Position numbers and translations under genes: made by a program. This document shows, one piece after another, positions 24,086 to 33,428 of a stretch of DNA of 34,359 nucleotides. Positions within the stretch are counted from its first letter, which is position 1. Each line of letters begins with the position of its first letter. Below the pieces are notes generated by a model. The model had not been told where the DNA came from. It did no database searches and was given only the letters and a program-made list of their open reading frames with translations. Source of the DNA: Methanobrevibacter thaueri (GTDB taxonomy: Archaea > Methanobacteriota > Methanobacteria > Methanobacteriales > Methanobacteriaceae); the NCBI RefSeq assembly GCF_003111625.1, contig NZ_MZGS01000012.1:1-34359 (forward strand), written 5' to 3'.

Positions 24086-25300
24086 CTATTTAATAATACC
24101 ATATCCAATTAATCTCCAACGAGCACCGACTCTACGACTTAAAGCAACTCTATCGCCCGGACTTGCGCAAACAGGCAATTTGAGAACAACTTCAACATCA
24201 TTCTTTTTAGCGGAAGTGACAACACCTATTGTAGTTGTGGTACCGCAGTTGATCATTAAAGGTTCTTTGATCTTAATTGGAGCTACTTCACGTTCTTCCT
24301 TGGTACCTACCACACGGTCAAGTAAATTAGCTTCCATTGTGAAGCCGTCCAGGACATCAGGCAAAGTATCCTCTTCACCTGCAACAGTACCTGATAGGGA
24401 ATCTGACTTGGTTAGGGATGGATCCAATTTTGTTGCAATACCAACAAGACCTCCCGGTCCGATTTCCTTAACTTGCTTACCGTTAGCTTCAAGACCAATG
24501 ATTTCAGACTTTAAGGTGACCCTTTTACCGTTGTTGGTCGGACCAGGCCTGATTTCAATGGTATCGCCAAGCTTGAATTTACCTTGAACTAATGTACCAC
24601 CGATTACCCCGCCTTTGATTTTATCCGCACCGGAACCAGGTTTGTTGATATCGAATGATCTTGCAACATGCATCAATGCGGTATCATCGACATTCCTTTC
24701 CGGAGGTTGGATTTGTTTAAGCATGGTTTCGATTAAGATGTCTACATTAGCACCTTGTTGAGCAGATACAGGTATTATTAAAGCGTCTTCTGCACAAGTG
24801 CCTTTAACAAATTCCTTGATTTCATTATAACTTTCAATAGCTCTTTCTTTTGAAACAATGTCAATTTTATTTTGAACTACTATAACATCCTTAACGCCGA
24901 TTACGTCAAGCGCCATGAGATGTTCTTTTGTTTGTGGTTGTGGACAAGACTCATTTGCAGCAATTACTAACACTGCACCATCCATAATTGCAGCACCAGA
25001 TAACATAGTTGCCATAAGAGTTTCGTGACCTGGAGCATCTACAAAAGATACTTTTCTTATTAATTCAGTTTCGCTTCCACAGTGTTCACATTTCTCAGAA
25101 GTAGTGTAACATTCAGGTTCATCGCATTCCGGACATTTTCTGAATTCAATGTCAGCGTAACCCAAACGGATTGAAATACCTCTTTTTGTTTCCTCACTGT
25201 GAGTATCAGTCCAAATTCCTGATAATGCTTTAGTAAGAGTAGTCTTACCATGGTCTACATGACCAACCAAACCTATGTTAACATCTGACTGTACGTTCAC
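24086..25300 (-). CDS. eif2g: Translation initiation factor aIF2 subunit gamma
   Basis: A 404-residue GTPase that carries initiator Met-tRNA to the small subunit. G1 is GHVDHGKT (13-20), followed by DAPGH (G3), NKID (G4) and SAQ (G5). An inserted zinc knuckle has four cysteines (CPEC, later CEHC), as in archaeal and eukaryotic gamma subunits. Two beta-barrel domains follow. The start is GTG 25300, with AAGGTGGT 6 bases upstream. It is part of the cluster between the S6e and PIN genes. Confidence 0.96.
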   Translation of the reverse strand: MNVQSDVNIGLVGHVDHGKTTLTKALSGIWTDTHSEETKRGISIRLGYADIEFRKCPECDEPECYTTSEKCEHCGSETELIRKVSFVDAPGHETLMATMLSGAAIMDGAVLVIAANESCPQPQTKEHLMALDVIGVKDVIVVQNKIDIVSKERAIESYNEIKEFVKGTCAEDALIIPVSAQQGANVDILIETMLKQIQPPERNVDDTALMHVARSFDINKPGSGADKIKGGVIGGTLVQGKFKLGDTIEIRPGPTNNGKRVTLKSEIIGLEANGKQVKEIGPGGLVGIATKLDPSLTKSDSLSGTVAGEEDTLPDVLDGFTMEANLLDRVVGTKEEREVAPIKIKEPLMINCGTTTTIGVVTSAKKNDVEVVLKLPVCASPGDRVALSRRVGARWRLIGYGIIK

Positions 25301-25363
25301 AGATAACCACCTTTTTTAATAATTTTTATTCGACTTAAAGTAAAATAAGAAAAATAGTGAAAA

Positions 25364-25747
25364 CTATTCTTCCTCTTCTTCACCAGCACCAAGAATTTCA
25401 GCTATTGATTTACTACCAGCTTCAGTAACCACAGTGTTGACTTGTACGATATCCTCAGCAATAGTGTTTCCTCTTACGGTTTTTCTTCTTTTAACACCAT
25501 CTGCTTTAGGATGATAACCGACACCGCCAGTTAATAAACTTTTGATTCTTCTAGTACCTGAAACATCTTTTTTCATAGTGAAACCGTTTTTATCACTACC
25601 ACCAGTGATTTTTAAAGTGTAACCATCTAAACCAACAATTCCACCATCAAATTCTTCACCGATTACTAAACCGTTTAAGGCTTTAGTATCTTCTAATTCA
25701 ATTTGATGAGTTTCAGCATTTTGAGATACAACAACTTTGAATGCCAT
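25364..25747 (-). CDS. rps6e: 30S ribosomal protein S6e
   Basis: A 127-residue small-subunit protein. Typical sequence is GEEFDGGIVGLDGYTLKITGGSDKNGFTMKKDV followed by GVGYHPKADGVKRRKTVRGNTI. It is the short archaeal form without the phosphorylated C-terminal extension of eukaryotic S6. GGAGG precedes the ATG at good distance. The tail is Glu-rich. Confidence 0.96.
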   Translation of the reverse strand: MAFKVVVSQNAETHQIELEDTKALNGLVIGEEFDGGIVGLDGYTLKITGGSDKNGFTMKKDVSGTRRIKSLLTGGVGYHPKADGVKRRKTVRGNTIAEDIVQVNTVVTEAGSKSIAEILGAGEEEEE

Positions 25748-25786
25748 GGTTTTTCCTCCTTAAATTATTATATAATACTAAATTTA

Positions 25787-27577
25787 TTATTCAAAAAGAC
25801 CAAATTTACCCCAATCTGGATCTTGTTTACGTTTGATTTCAAGAAATTCATGAAGAGTTTCGAATTCATCTTCAGTTAACTTGTCTTTAAATTCCCTTTC
25901 AATGAACTTGTAATGCTTTTCAGGGATATCCACATATAGCTCATCCCCCTCATCGAAATGCTTTCCAACAATGGCGTCCTTGATTGCCATAGCAACCCTT
26001 TGACCTCTAGGGATGGACGGCAATGTTTCGCCCTTGTCTTCCATACTTGCTATTACTCCGACATATTCCCCGTTCTTATTGATTAATGTTTGGCCCTGTT
26101 TGACAGTTCCGCTAAGGGATTCAATACCGATAATAGCAGGTTTGCTTTGACGGAAAACCAACTTAGGCAATGACATGAATTTCGCAGGTTTTATAATGGC
26201 ATCATAGAACGCTTTTTTCTTAGCTTGTTCCATTTCATCGATCCATGCCTCGTAATCCTCAATGATTTGATAGATTACATCACCCTTGAAGAGCTTAACG
26301 TCAGAGTTATCTAAATCCTCTTGAGAGTTTGGATTAACATTTACATTGAAAGCAATGATTGCACCGTGTGCGTCATTTTCATTTAAAGCAATTGATGAAT
26401 TAATGATATCTCTGCGATTAACGTCACCAATGTCAGCTTCACGGATAGGAATCTCCAATTCCCTGAGCAATTTGACAATGGCTTCGAGAGATCCTAATGT
26501 GTCCGCCTTAACCAAAATACCTTCATCTTCGGTACTTATGGTAATATCCTCAATCTCTTTCAGGATTTCCTCTTCCACATTCTCATTATCGCTCAATACC
26601 CTGAGCGGGGAGCCGGAAACAACATCATCCAAATTCGGAGCAGCTATCTTAATACCTGCTGCGGCAACGACTTCGTCGAATTTCCTGAATTTCTTTTTGG
26701 AATCTCTCATTTCCTCCAATGGGAGCGGCCTTAAAATAGATCTGATTTTAGTTGTTAAAACCTCGTTTGATGAGGTCATCAAAGCGATTTCATCATTAGT
26801 TCGCAAAACACCATCATATATAATACTATCAATAGTGAGACCTAAACCGACTTCTTCCTTGATTTCCAATACTGTACCTTTAGCCGGAGCGTCCTCGTTG
26901 ATTTCAAGTTGCTCTGTTAGATATTCCTGAGCAAGCCCTAAAAGCATTGCCAAGACCTCAATGATTCCTTCACCAGACCTGGCACTGATAGGTATGATAC
27001 TGATTTGTGAAGCGAAATCGCTTACCCTGTCAAATCTTTCTGACTGGAATCCTTCCTTGTGAAGGGTACCTACAATCTCATAAACCTTAGTGTCCAAATC
27101 CTGTTTAACACTTTGGGCCTGTTGTTCAAAAGATTCCTTGAATGAAGCACCCTCATGTGTTTCCCAACCGAATAGCATATCTATCTTGTTGGCAACCACT
27201 ATGAACGGGGTTCTGTACATCTTGAGAATATTCAATGCCTCAAATGTTTGTGGTTTGAAACCATCATTTATATCAACAATTAAAACGGCTAAATCCGCTA
27301 ATGCCCCACCACGTTTTCTTAAACTGGTGAATGCTGCGTGACCTGGAGTGTCAATAAAGAATAAACCTGGAATTAAGTCCTTAATAGTTAATCTTGATAT
27401 AAAATTCCCACAGATTTCTTCAATGGTATCATTAGGAATTTCTGTAGCACCTATGTGTTGTGTAATACCGCCAGCTTCTTTATCAGCAATAGTACTACCT
27501 CTAATATAATCTAATAATGTAGTTTTTCCATGGTCTACATGTCCTAAAACTGATACAATTGGGGATCTGATTTTCAT
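25787..27577 (-). CDS. infB: Translation initiation factor IF2/aIF5B
   Basis: A 596-residue GTPase that promotes subunit joining. G1 is GHVDHGKTT (12-20), then DTPGHAAF (G3) and NKID (G4); domains II to IV follow, ending in the archaeal/eukaryotic helical extension ([25 protein letters not shown]). Unlike some methanogen and thermococcal homologues, it carries no intein: the G1 region is uninterrupted. It lies between ndk and rps6e. Confidence 0.96.
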   Translation of the reverse strand: MKIRSPIVSVLGHVDHGKTTLLDYIRGSTIADKEAGGITQHIGATEIPNDTIEEICGNFISRLTIKDLIPGLFFIDTPGHAAFTSLRKRGGALADLAVLIVDINDGFKPQTFEALNILKMYRTPFIVVANKIDMLFGWETHEGASFKESFEQQAQSVKQDLDTKVYEIVGTLHKEGFQSERFDRVSDFASQISIIPISARSGEGIIEVLAMLLGLAQEYLTEQLEINEDAPAKGTVLEIKEEVGLGLTIDSIIYDGVLRTNDEIALMTSSNEVLTTKIRSILRPLPLEEMRDSKKKFRKFDEVVAAAGIKIAAPNLDDVVSGSPLRVLSDNENVEEEILKEIEDITISTEDEGILVKADTLGSLEAIVKLLRELEIPIREADIGDVNRRDIINSSIALNENDAHGAIIAFNVNVNPNSQEDLDNSDVKLFKGDVIYQIIEDYEAWIDEMEQAKKKAFYDAIIKPAKFMSLPKLVFRQSKPAIIGIESLSGTVKQGQTLINKNGEYVGVIASMEDKGETLPSIPRGQRVAMAIKDAIVGKHFDEGDELYVDIPEKHYKFIEREFKDKLTEDEFETLHEFLEIKRKQDPDWGKFGLFE

Positions 27578-27611
27578 AATATCTTCTTAATAATAAAATT
27601 TCTAAATCTAT

Positions 27612-28064
27612 CTATTCGTAAATTAAATCGTTATCGATAATTTTATAATCACAAATTTCATCTTCATTAAAGAAAAGTGCAATTTCTCTTTCTGCAGACT
27701 CAGGAGCATCTGAAGCGTGGATAATGTTTCTACCGGTATCCATACCAAAGTCTCCCCTAATGGTTCCAAGATCTGCTTCTAAAGGATTGGTTGCGCCGAC
27801 AAGTTTCCTGATAGTTGTGATAGCTTCTTCTCCTTGAATGACCATTGCAAGGCATGGTGAAGAAGTGATGTATTCAACTAAACTTGGGAAAAATGGTTTT
27901 TCAGCGTGTTCCCCGTAATGAGTTTTTGCTAAATCTTCGTCAATTTGAATTAATTTACATGCGACGATTTGAAGACCTTTATCTTCAAAACGAGCTAATA
28001 TTTTACCCATAAGACGTCTTTGAACGGCGTCTGGTTTCATCATAACAAAACTTTTTTGAATCAT
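27612..28064 (-). CDS. ndk: Nucleoside diphosphate kinase
   Basis: A 150-residue enzyme that moves the gamma phosphate of ATP to other nucleoside diphosphates through a phosphohistidine. The active-site His is 116 in [29 protein letters not shown] is the N-terminal signature. It is coupled to rpl24e by a 4-base overlap (ATGA). Placement with S28e, L24e and infB is the usual archaeal cluster. Confidence 0.96.
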   Translation of the reverse strand: MIQKSFVMMKPDAVQRRLMGKILARFEDKGLQIVACKLIQIDEDLAKTHYGEHAEKPFFPSLVEYITSSPCLAMVIQGEEAITTIRKLVGATNPLEADLGTIRGDFGMDTGRNIIHASDAPESAEREIALFFNEDEICDYKIIDNDLIYE

Positions 28065-28222
28065 TCTTTAACCCATTTAACCTTTCTTGGAACTCTTCCG
28101 AGTTTAATCATATTTTTTTCACATTTGCTGCTACAAAAGAAATAAATTGTACCGTCTCTTTTAACGTACATTTTTCCTGTACCTTCTTCTATTTCTTTAT
28201 GACAGAATGAACAAGTTCTCAT
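28061..28222 (-). CDS. rpl24e: 50S ribosomal protein L24e
   Basis: A 53-residue zinc-finger protein of the large subunit. Cys4, Cys7, Cys30 and Cys34 bind zinc, and the tail [14 protein letters not shown] is characteristic. AAGGTG lies 7 bases before the ATG. It overlaps ndk by 4 bases. Confidence 0.94.
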   Translation of the reverse strand: MRTCSFCHKEIEEGTGKMYVKRDGTIYFFCSSKCEKNMIKLGRVPRKVKWVKE

Positions 28223-28236
28223 GCTTTTACACCTTC

Positions 28237-28443
28237 TTAAGGAGTTCTAATTTCTTTAGCTTCTCTGATTGTATCAAGTAACATTAAAATGTCGCCTTCT
28301 CTTACAGGACCCATAATGTTTCTTGTTAAAATTCTTCCTTTGTCTCTACCATCGAGGATTCTGCATTTGATTTGCATTACCTCACCAGTCATACCAGTTC
28401 TTTTTAAAACTTCAATGACTTCAGCAGGAGTTCCTTCTTCCAT
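28237..28443 (-). CDS. rps28e: 30S ribosomal protein S28e
   Basis: A 68-residue OB-fold protein of the small subunit. The signature is [22 protein letters not shown], then [13 protein letters not shown] and the C-terminal [17 protein letters not shown] precedes the ATG. It is the second gene of the cluster, between L7Ae and L24e. Confidence 0.96.
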   Translation of the reverse strand: MEEGTPAEVIEVLKRTGMTGEVMQIKCRILDGRDKGRILTRNIMGPVREGDILMLLDTIREAKEIRTP

Positions 28444-28477
28444 TTAAATCACCGTAAAAATCCTTAAAAGAATTTAT

Positions 28478-28846
28478 CTATTCTTTTAATTCAGCAACTT
28501 TTTCTACGATTTCAGCTACGTCAGCTTCTGCGTCACCAGCATCAACAATACATGCGGAAGCAGTACCAACAGTTAAACCTGCAGCAATACCAACTTGTTC
28601 TTTGGTAGGTAAGTATACGTAAGGAATTTCTTTTTCATCAGCTAATACAGGAATGTGTGCAACGATTTCAGCAGGATCAACATCTTCTGCGATAACAACT
28701 AATGCTGCGTCTCCTCTTTCGATGAATTTGGTTACTTCGTTAGTACCTTTTGCTACTTTACCAGTAGCTTGTGCGGTTTCTAATGCTTCTTCAGCTTGTT
28801 TAGCTAATTCTTCAGGTGTGTCAAATTTTACATAAATGTTTGCCAT
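28478..28846 (-). CDS. rpl7ae: 50S ribosomal protein L7Ae
   Basis: A 122-residue kink-turn RNA-binding protein. In archaea it serves the large ribosomal subunit, C/D and H/ACA guide RNPs and RNase P. Typical sequence is KGTNEVTKFIERGDAALVVIAEDVDPAEIVAHIPVL, followed by IPYVYLPTKEQVG. ATG 28846 is chosen because AGGAGGT (28854-28860) lies 7 bases upstream; a longer reading from 28867 would run through that site. It is the first gene of the leftward cluster, behind a leader with possible secondary structure. Confidence 0.96.
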   Translation of the reverse strand: MANIYVKFDTPEELAKQAEEALETAQATGKVAKGTNEVTKFIERGDAALVVIAEDVDPAEIVAHIPVLADEKEIPYVYLPTKEQVGIAAGLTVGTASACIVDAGDAEADVAEIVEKVAELKE

Positions 28847-28934
28847 AAAATATACCTCCTTTTTCATCTGGCTATGCCATCCATCGGCAGATATTATAAT
28901 CCATTTTGAATCATAATATTATTTAATTATAACC
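28847..28934 (-). promoter_or_regulatory. Promoter and structured leader of the L7Ae cluster
   Basis: The minus strand has GGTTATAATTAAA (28934-28922) as probable box A, which puts the start near 28902. The leader would contain ATCT (28892-28889) pairing with AGAT (28869-28866) around GGC-ATA-GCC, or alternatively TGCC-N7-GGCA, two folds that exclude each other. In Sulfolobus, L7Ae represses its own mRNA by binding a kink-turn in the leader. A classic kink-turn is not obvious here, so an analogous role is only possible. Confidence 0.4.
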
Positions 28935-29262
28935 TTAAACCGCCCGAATTATTCTATAGAGCAGTCTAACAGTTTTTAATAATACTAATTCTTGAATAAT
29001 TCATATATCACTAAATCCACAATCCCGAGAAAAAAATAAGAGGGATTAGACTTTCAATACAAATACTTCTGAATTTCATATAATTTTTAGCAAAACTAAA
29101 AATAAAAATTTAGTAATTAATGAAATAATTCTAGAGAACTAGACAATATTAAATTAGTTAGCATAGTATATAAATGTTTTCAAAAAATAAGCAAATATAA
29201 GTAATTTTGGAACTTTCAATCATTTCTTTAGATTGAAAAAATAATAAAATAAAAAAAATAGT
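28935..29262. other. AT-rich intergenic stretch without a gene
   Basis: No credible reading frame or tRNA. Three inverted repeats stand out: AATCCC (29021-29026) with GGGATT (29042-29047); CTAG-AGAA-CTAG near 29133-29144; and a perfect 8-bp pair TTTCAATC (29214-29221) and GATTGAAA (29231-29238). A TATATAAA-like box lies near 29167-29175. A locally G+C-richer patch at 28938-28965 precedes the L7Ae box A. The stretch could hold a small RNA. Confidence 0.35.
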
Positions 29263-29288
29263 AAAAAAAGATAGTAATAAATACTATC
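29263..29288 (-). terminator. Hairpin terminator of the histone gene
   Basis: GATAGTA (29270-29276) and TACTATC (29282-29288) form a perfect 7-bp stem with a 5-base loop. On the minus strand it is followed by TTTTTTTAC and further T-runs. It lies 20 bases beyond the histone stop codon. Confidence 0.8.
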
Positions 29289-29308
29289 TAAAAAATCAAT
29301 TAACAAAT

Positions 29309-29509
29309 CTATTTGATTGCTAATTTAATGTCTTCTGCTTTAACAGTTTTTCTGCCAGCGTGACGAGCAAAGCCTACAGCTTTTTGAGCGATTTCGTTAC
29401 CGCAATCTTCGATAGCTTCGGTTAATGCGATTTTAGCGTCATCACTTACTCTTTGTGCACCAGCATTTTTTAAGATTCTGCCTACAGGAGCAATTGGTAA
29501 TTCACTCAT
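29309..29509 (-). CDS. Archaeal histone
   Basis: A 66-residue histone-fold protein of the HMfA/HMfB type: [26 protein letters not shown], then [25 protein letters not shown]. It forms dimers and wraps DNA in extended hypernucleosomes. The whole protein is the histone fold, with no tails. ATG 29509 is chosen because GAGGTG (29517-29522) lies 7 bases upstream; an ATG at 29524 overlaps that site. It is monocistronic, with its own box A and hairpin terminator. Other histone paralogues are likely elsewhere in the genome. Confidence 0.95.
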   Translation of the reverse strand: MSELPIAPVGRILKNAGAQRVSDDAKIALTEAIEDCGNEIAQKAVGFARHAGRKTVKAEDIKLAIK

Positions 29510-29516
29510 AATTATA

Positions 29517-29564
29517 CACCTCATTTAATTTGTTAATAATAGTTTTAATTTGCTTATATATAAA
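29517..29564 (-). promoter_or_regulatory. Histone gene promoter and Shine-Dalgarno
   Basis: TTTATATA on the minus strand (29564-29557) matches box A exactly and would give a leader of about 26 bases. GAGGTG (29522-29517) is the Shine-Dalgarno. Just upstream, ATTGG and CCAAT (29569-29588) form a short inverted repeat that could bind a regulator. Confidence 0.6.
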
Positions 29565-29756
29565 TCTATTGGTGTTGAATAGCCAATTTTTGATAATTTC
29601 AACATTGAATACTACAAAATTTTAACATAAATAGTGACATTAATATCTTTCAAAATGTTTTTCACACATGACTTGAAATAAAAAAAGTACAATTATTGTT
29701 CGAATAAATAAGAATTAAAAGAAAAAATTAAATTAAAAAGAGATTTAAAGCAAAAT

Positions 29757-30953
29757 TTATTTGTTCATCAAAATCTCTCTTAAAGTGTCTATATCCGCAT
29801 CAACCTCAGTAGGTTGAGTACATGCATCAATAGCAGTGTTAGGATCTTTGAGCAGATGTCCGGTAACTACACAAGTGATTGTTTCACCTTTGTCAATGAC
29901 TCCTTGGTCCACAAGTTTTTTAAGACCTGCAATGGAAGCTGCAGAAGCCGGTTCAACACCAATACCCTCAGTTCTTGCAAGTAACTTTTGAGCATCCAAT
30001 ATCTCTTCATCGGTTACTGTTTCTGAGTATCCGTTGGAATCATAGATTGCATTCAATGCCTTGATGTCACTTACAGGAGCACCGATACGTATGGCGGTAG
30101 CGATGGTTTCAGGATTTTCCACAGGCACCACTCTTCTGTCACCTTTCTTGAATGCGTTTGTGACAGGGCATGCGCCTTCAGCCTGAATACCAGTCATCAT
30201 CGGCAAGTCCTTAATGAATCCTGCGTCGTAAAACTCTTTCACTCCTTTCCAGATAGCTGAAATGTTGCCCGCATTACCTACAGGCAAGATAATTCTGTCA
30301 GGAGCTTGCCAACCGAGATCCCTGACGATTTCATAACCGATTGTTTTTTGTCCTTCAAGTCTGTAAGGGTTGATTGAGTTTAATAAGTAAAGATGTTTTT
30401 CCAATGCAAGAGCGGTCATGGCCTCAAGTGCCTCATCGAAGTTTCCATTGATTGACATTACTTCGGCGCCGTGGAACATTGCCTGTGCCAATTTTCCAAG
30501 TGCAACCTTTCCTGAAGGTAAAAATACAATGCAGCGTAATCCTGCACGGGCGGCATAAGCTGAAAGTGATGCGGAAGTGTTACCTGTTGATGCGCAACCA
30601 ACGGTGTCCACGCCCAATTCCATTGCCTTGGTCATTCCAACGGTCATTCCCCTGTCCTTAAAACTTCCGGTAGGGTTTGATCCTTCCACTTTGACATATA
30701 GGTTTACTCCAAGTTCGTCGCCTAACTTGTCACATTTGCAGAATGGGGTTCCCCCTTCGTCAAGAGAGACTATTTTTGTCTCATCGACAGGAATGCATTC
30801 CTTGAATTTCCATAAATTGTCTTTTCTACCGTCAAAAACGTCTTTTGAAACATCGATTTCGTTGACGAGCTCAAGTACTGATCCACATTTTTCACAAGTG
30901 TAGATCACTTCATCGTCGTCGTATTCTTCTCCACATGAAACACATCTTATCAT
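29757..30953 (-). CDS. thrC: Threonine synthase
   Basis: A 398-residue PLP enzyme converting O-phosphohomoserine to threonine. The N-terminus carries a zinc-ribbon-like set, Cys4, Cys7, Cys20, Cys23, seen in many archaeal ThrC. Lys99 in NPTGSFKDRG forms the Schiff base. SSTGN-type phosphate binding is present as ASTGNTSAS, and VGNAGNISA binds the cofactor phosphate. TGTGAT precedes the ATG. It stands alone, between the histone and SpoIIM-family genes. Confidence 0.94.
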   Translation of the reverse strand: MIRCVSCGEEYDDDEVIYTCEKCGSVLELVNEIDVSKDVFDGRKDNLWKFKECIPVDETKIVSLDEGGTPFCKCDKLGDELGVNLYVKVEGSNPTGSFKDRGMTVGMTKAMELGVDTVGCASTGNTSASLSAYAARAGLRCIVFLPSGKVALGKLAQAMFHGAEVMSINGNFDEALEAMTALALEKHLYLLNSINPYRLEGQKTIGYEIVRDLGWQAPDRIILPVGNAGNISAIWKGVKEFYDAGFIKDLPMMTGIQAEGACPVTNAFKKGDRRVVPVENPETIATAIRIGAPVSDIKALNAIYDSNGYSETVTDEEILDAQKLLARTEGIGVEPASAASIAGLKKLVDQGVIDKGETITCVVTGHLLKDPNTAIDACTQPTEVDADIDTLREILMNK

Positions 30954-30996
30954 AAAAAATCACATATATATTTTTTAAAATTATTTTATATAAAAT

Positions 30997-31623
30997 TTAA
31001 CTTAAAACTGAAGTTATAAACTCCGCAATAGGCAGTGTAAGATAAACCTCAATGACGCCGGCAATTATCATCAGAACTGTGGCAACCATCAAAAGGATTA
31101 TGGCCTGCTTTAGCTTATCGAAATTTTCAACGTATGATGCATACAGCTTATTTGAAATTGAAACGTTTTCTTGTTTTAGAAAGGTCTTAAGGAATCTTAA
31201 AAGAAAATTGAATAAGACAAAGCCTGATGCACAAGCTATAACGCATGAAGGCAATTCAAAAATGCCATGAGGCACCAGCATCAGCAATGTAAGGAACAAA
31301 TCGTCCTGAACCGCAGTGAAATATCCTATAAAAAATCCGTTGAAGGCAAGAATCAGTGCTGAAAAACAACATAATATTCCTAATATGAACATCAGGAAAA
31401 CTATCTTGATGTTATTTGAGAATATGCTTTGGAAGGTTATTGTTATCTCCCCGGATCGAACCTGATTTTCAACCTGCTCAACGACGGGATTCAAATAGGC
31501 ATGCAGATTTGGCTCGAGAAAATAGCCCAGAAGCAATGAAATGACAAGAATGGCTATTGAAACGTATATTGCCAACTTGTTTTCTGTGAATGCCAACTTT
31601 ATTTCTTTTTTGAAATCCATCAT
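30997..31623 (-). CDS. SpoIIM/DUF95-family integral membrane protein
   Basis: A 208-residue membrane protein with about five hydrophobic segments: residues 18-36, a long pair near 73-105, two between 108 and 145 and one or two near 172-200. The motif LVPHGIFELPSCVIA is the hallmark of the SpoIIM (stage II sporulation M, DUF95) family. In Bacillus, SpoIIM takes part in septal peptidoglycan remodelling; archaeal members have no known role, and methanogens do not sporulate. The start overlaps the trpS stop by one base (TAATG), so it is coupled to tryptophanyl-tRNA synthetase. Confidence 0.8.
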   Translation of the reverse strand: MMDFKKEIKLAFTENKLAIYVSIAILVISLLLGYFLEPNLHAYLNPVVEQVENQVRSGEITITFQSIFSNNIKIVFLMFILGILCCFSALILAFNGFFIGYFTAVQDDLFLTLLMLVPHGIFELPSCVIACASGFVLFNFLLRFLKTFLKQENVSISNKLYASYVENFDKLKQAIILLMVATVLMIIAGVIEVYLTLPIAEFITSVLS

Positions 31624-32720
31624 TATATCAGTGTGTTTGCAAGCTCTCTGGCTTCAACCTGCTTTTCGTGCAAATCGTCCATGAACTCTTCCATCAGCTC
31701 TGCGGTTTTCATCTTGCAGTCGCCGCAGCGAAGGGTTCCGTTCAGGCAATCCTGTCTTATCTGCGCAAGTTCCTTGTCATCGTCAATGAAGTGGTAGAGC
31801 AGCATTTCATAAATGACGCACTTGTCCACCTCTCCTCCGAGTTCCTCCTGTTCTTTAAGGGTTTCCCTTCCACCGGTTTTTGCGGATTTGACCTTTTTAA
31901 CCACATCCTTGGTTTCATCATTGAGATAAATTGCGGTGTTCGGTTTAGAACTGCTCATCTTGTCCCCTGTAAGGCCTGTGAGGAACCTGTGGTATGTTGA
32001 TGCAGGCTGTATGAATCCTGTTTCCTCATGCAATCTGTGGGCAATGTCCCTAGTTAGCCTTATGTGAGGATCCTGGTCTATTCCAACAGGCACAACAACC
32101 TTTTTGGGACCTCCGAACTCCTCAATTTGTGGAAGCAGAATGTCTGCAACTTGCATTAGTGGCGCTTGCACATGTGCAATGTTTGTTGAGTTTTCAAATC
32201 CATAAATTGCCTTCAGTTGGCTGAAATTGGTCTTGTTGGCGGCCTTGAATGCTAAGTTTTGCAACTGTTGGTTTTGGGATTGCAGGTAAACGTTTACATT
32301 GTCCCTTTCAAGGTCAAGCCCCAATGCAATCCAGTTGGTCAAATATTCGTTGACCGCTATTTCACGGCCTTTCTCAAAGCTCATGTCACGTGCGGCATAT
32401 GCCTCCAGATCAGCAATAGGCAAAGACAGCATTGCGCCCATGTCCTGGTACCATTTAAGTTGGTCCACCACCATCTTGTGGCCAATGTGCATCTGTCCAC
32501 TTGGCATCATACCTGTCACGACTGCAAAGTCCTTGTTCTGATTGATCAAATTGTTAATTTCATTGAACTCTCTGTGTCCGAATATTACCCCTCTCTGCAT
32601 TAGCCTTTGAGGGTTTTTAATGTCGTTTAAGATTTCTGAAATCTTGCCTATTCCGAATTGATTTACTAATTTGTCATAATCAAGGGTAAATGATGCCCAT
32701 GGATCTATTAAATCTGCCAT
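31623..32720 (-). CDS. trpS: Tryptophanyl-tRNA synthetase
   Basis: A 365-residue class I synthetase of the archaeal/eukaryotic type. HIGH is at 78-81 (GQMHIGHKM) and KMSSS at 254-258 (GDKMSSSKPN). The family block VPVGIDQDPHIRLTRDIA binds tryptophan and ATP. GGTGA lies 4 bases before the ATG. Box A on the minus strand is TTTATATT (32800-32793). It lies directly downstream of the tRNA splicing endonuclease gene, and the SpoIIM-family gene overlaps its stop. Confidence 0.95.
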   Translation of the reverse strand: MADLIDPWASFTLDYDKLVNQFGIGKISEILNDIKNPQRLMQRGVIFGHREFNEINNLINQNKDFAVVTGMMPSGQMHIGHKMVVDQLKWYQDMGAMLSLPIADLEAYAARDMSFEKGREIAVNEYLTNWIALGLDLERDNVNVYLQSQNQQLQNLAFKAANKTNFSQLKAIYGFENSTNIAHVQAPLMQVADILLPQIEEFGGPKKVVVPVGIDQDPHIRLTRDIAHRLHEETGFIQPASTYHRFLTGLTGDKMSSSKPNTAIYLNDETKDVVKKVKSAKTGGRETLKEQEELGGEVDKCVIYEMLLYHFIDDDKELAQIRQDCLNGTLRCGDCKMKTAELMEEFMDDLHEKQVEARELANTLI

Positions 32721-32818
32721 ATTTTCACCAACAATAACGTTAAATTAAATTCATGAATAAAAATTATCAATAATAATTATGAATGTCATTGAAATATAAA
32801 TGATTCCTTTTATTTAAA

Positions 32819-33334
32819 CTATGGCCTTGTCCATTCGATATTGTAGTAGGTAATGTCAAAGTCCTCATCGACAATGGCCAGGAGAAGCTTCTTGTTGACT
32901 CCGTGTGAAACCCTCACATAACTTGCGAAATCCCTCGCATTGATGTCATATGTTTCAGAGATTATCTTGACCAGATAATCGGAGTGTCCCATGCCCGGTC
33001 CACTTCCCCGGTCGTACAGTCTGAATTCAGAGCCGTACTTGAATCCTGTCTTAATTACGTATCCACGGTCTTTCAAGTCTCTGAAAACCAAATATTTGGC
33101 GTAGACTTCCATTTCCTTTAGAAGGTCCATCAAATAGCCAACGCTGCATTCCACATCATCCTCATAAATATTCAATCGGCCCTTTTCGCAGAGATAGCAG
33201 GCCTCAATCAATGAAAGATGTAAAAAATCAGATTCTATTTTTCCAAACTTGCTTTTTTCATGCAAAGCTATTGGTCTTTTACTTCCTTCCTCAATTTTTA
33301 TAGAAACTATACCGTTTGATAAAATTCCACGCAT
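32819..33334 (-). CDS. endA: tRNA-splicing endonuclease EndA
   Basis: A 171-residue enzyme that cuts bulge-helix-bulge introns out of tRNA precursors. The size fits the homotetrameric type of Methanocaldococcus. The catalytic triad can be placed at Tyr107 (FRLYDRG), His117 (GHSDYLV) and Lys148 (NKKLLLAIVD). FRDLKDRGYVIKTGFKYGSEF is the family signature. GGTG precedes the ATG. Confidence 0.95.
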   Translation of the reverse strand: MRGILSNGIVSIKIEEGSKRPIALHEKSKFGKIESDFLHLSLIEACYLCEKGRLNIYEDDVECSVGYLMDLLKEMEVYAKYLVFRDLKDRGYVIKTGFKYGSEFRLYDRGSGPGMGHSDYLVKIISETYDINARDFASYVRVSHGVNKKLLLAIVDEDFDITYYNIEWTRP

Positions 33335-33428
33335 TAAAACACCGTAAAAAGAAATAAATTATATTTAATGCTAATAAGTTTGAAATAAATATTATATAAA
33401 ATTTTTGTAAAAAAAAGAAAAGAGAAAG

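Noticed and set aside
26346-26930. Plus-strand 194-residue frame inside infB
   Set aside because: It is antisense to the conserved IF2/aIF5B gene, whose domains run through without interruption, and it is Ser/Ile-rich without motifs.
25787-27577. Intein in infB, as in some methanogens
   Set aside because: The GHVDHGKTT region and the rest of the GTPase are continuous; length is that of a plain aIF5B.
29214-29238. TTTCAATC...GATTGAAA as a CRISPR repeat
   Set aside because: The ends resemble archaeal CRISPR repeats, but there is a single copy, no regular spacing and no cas gene.
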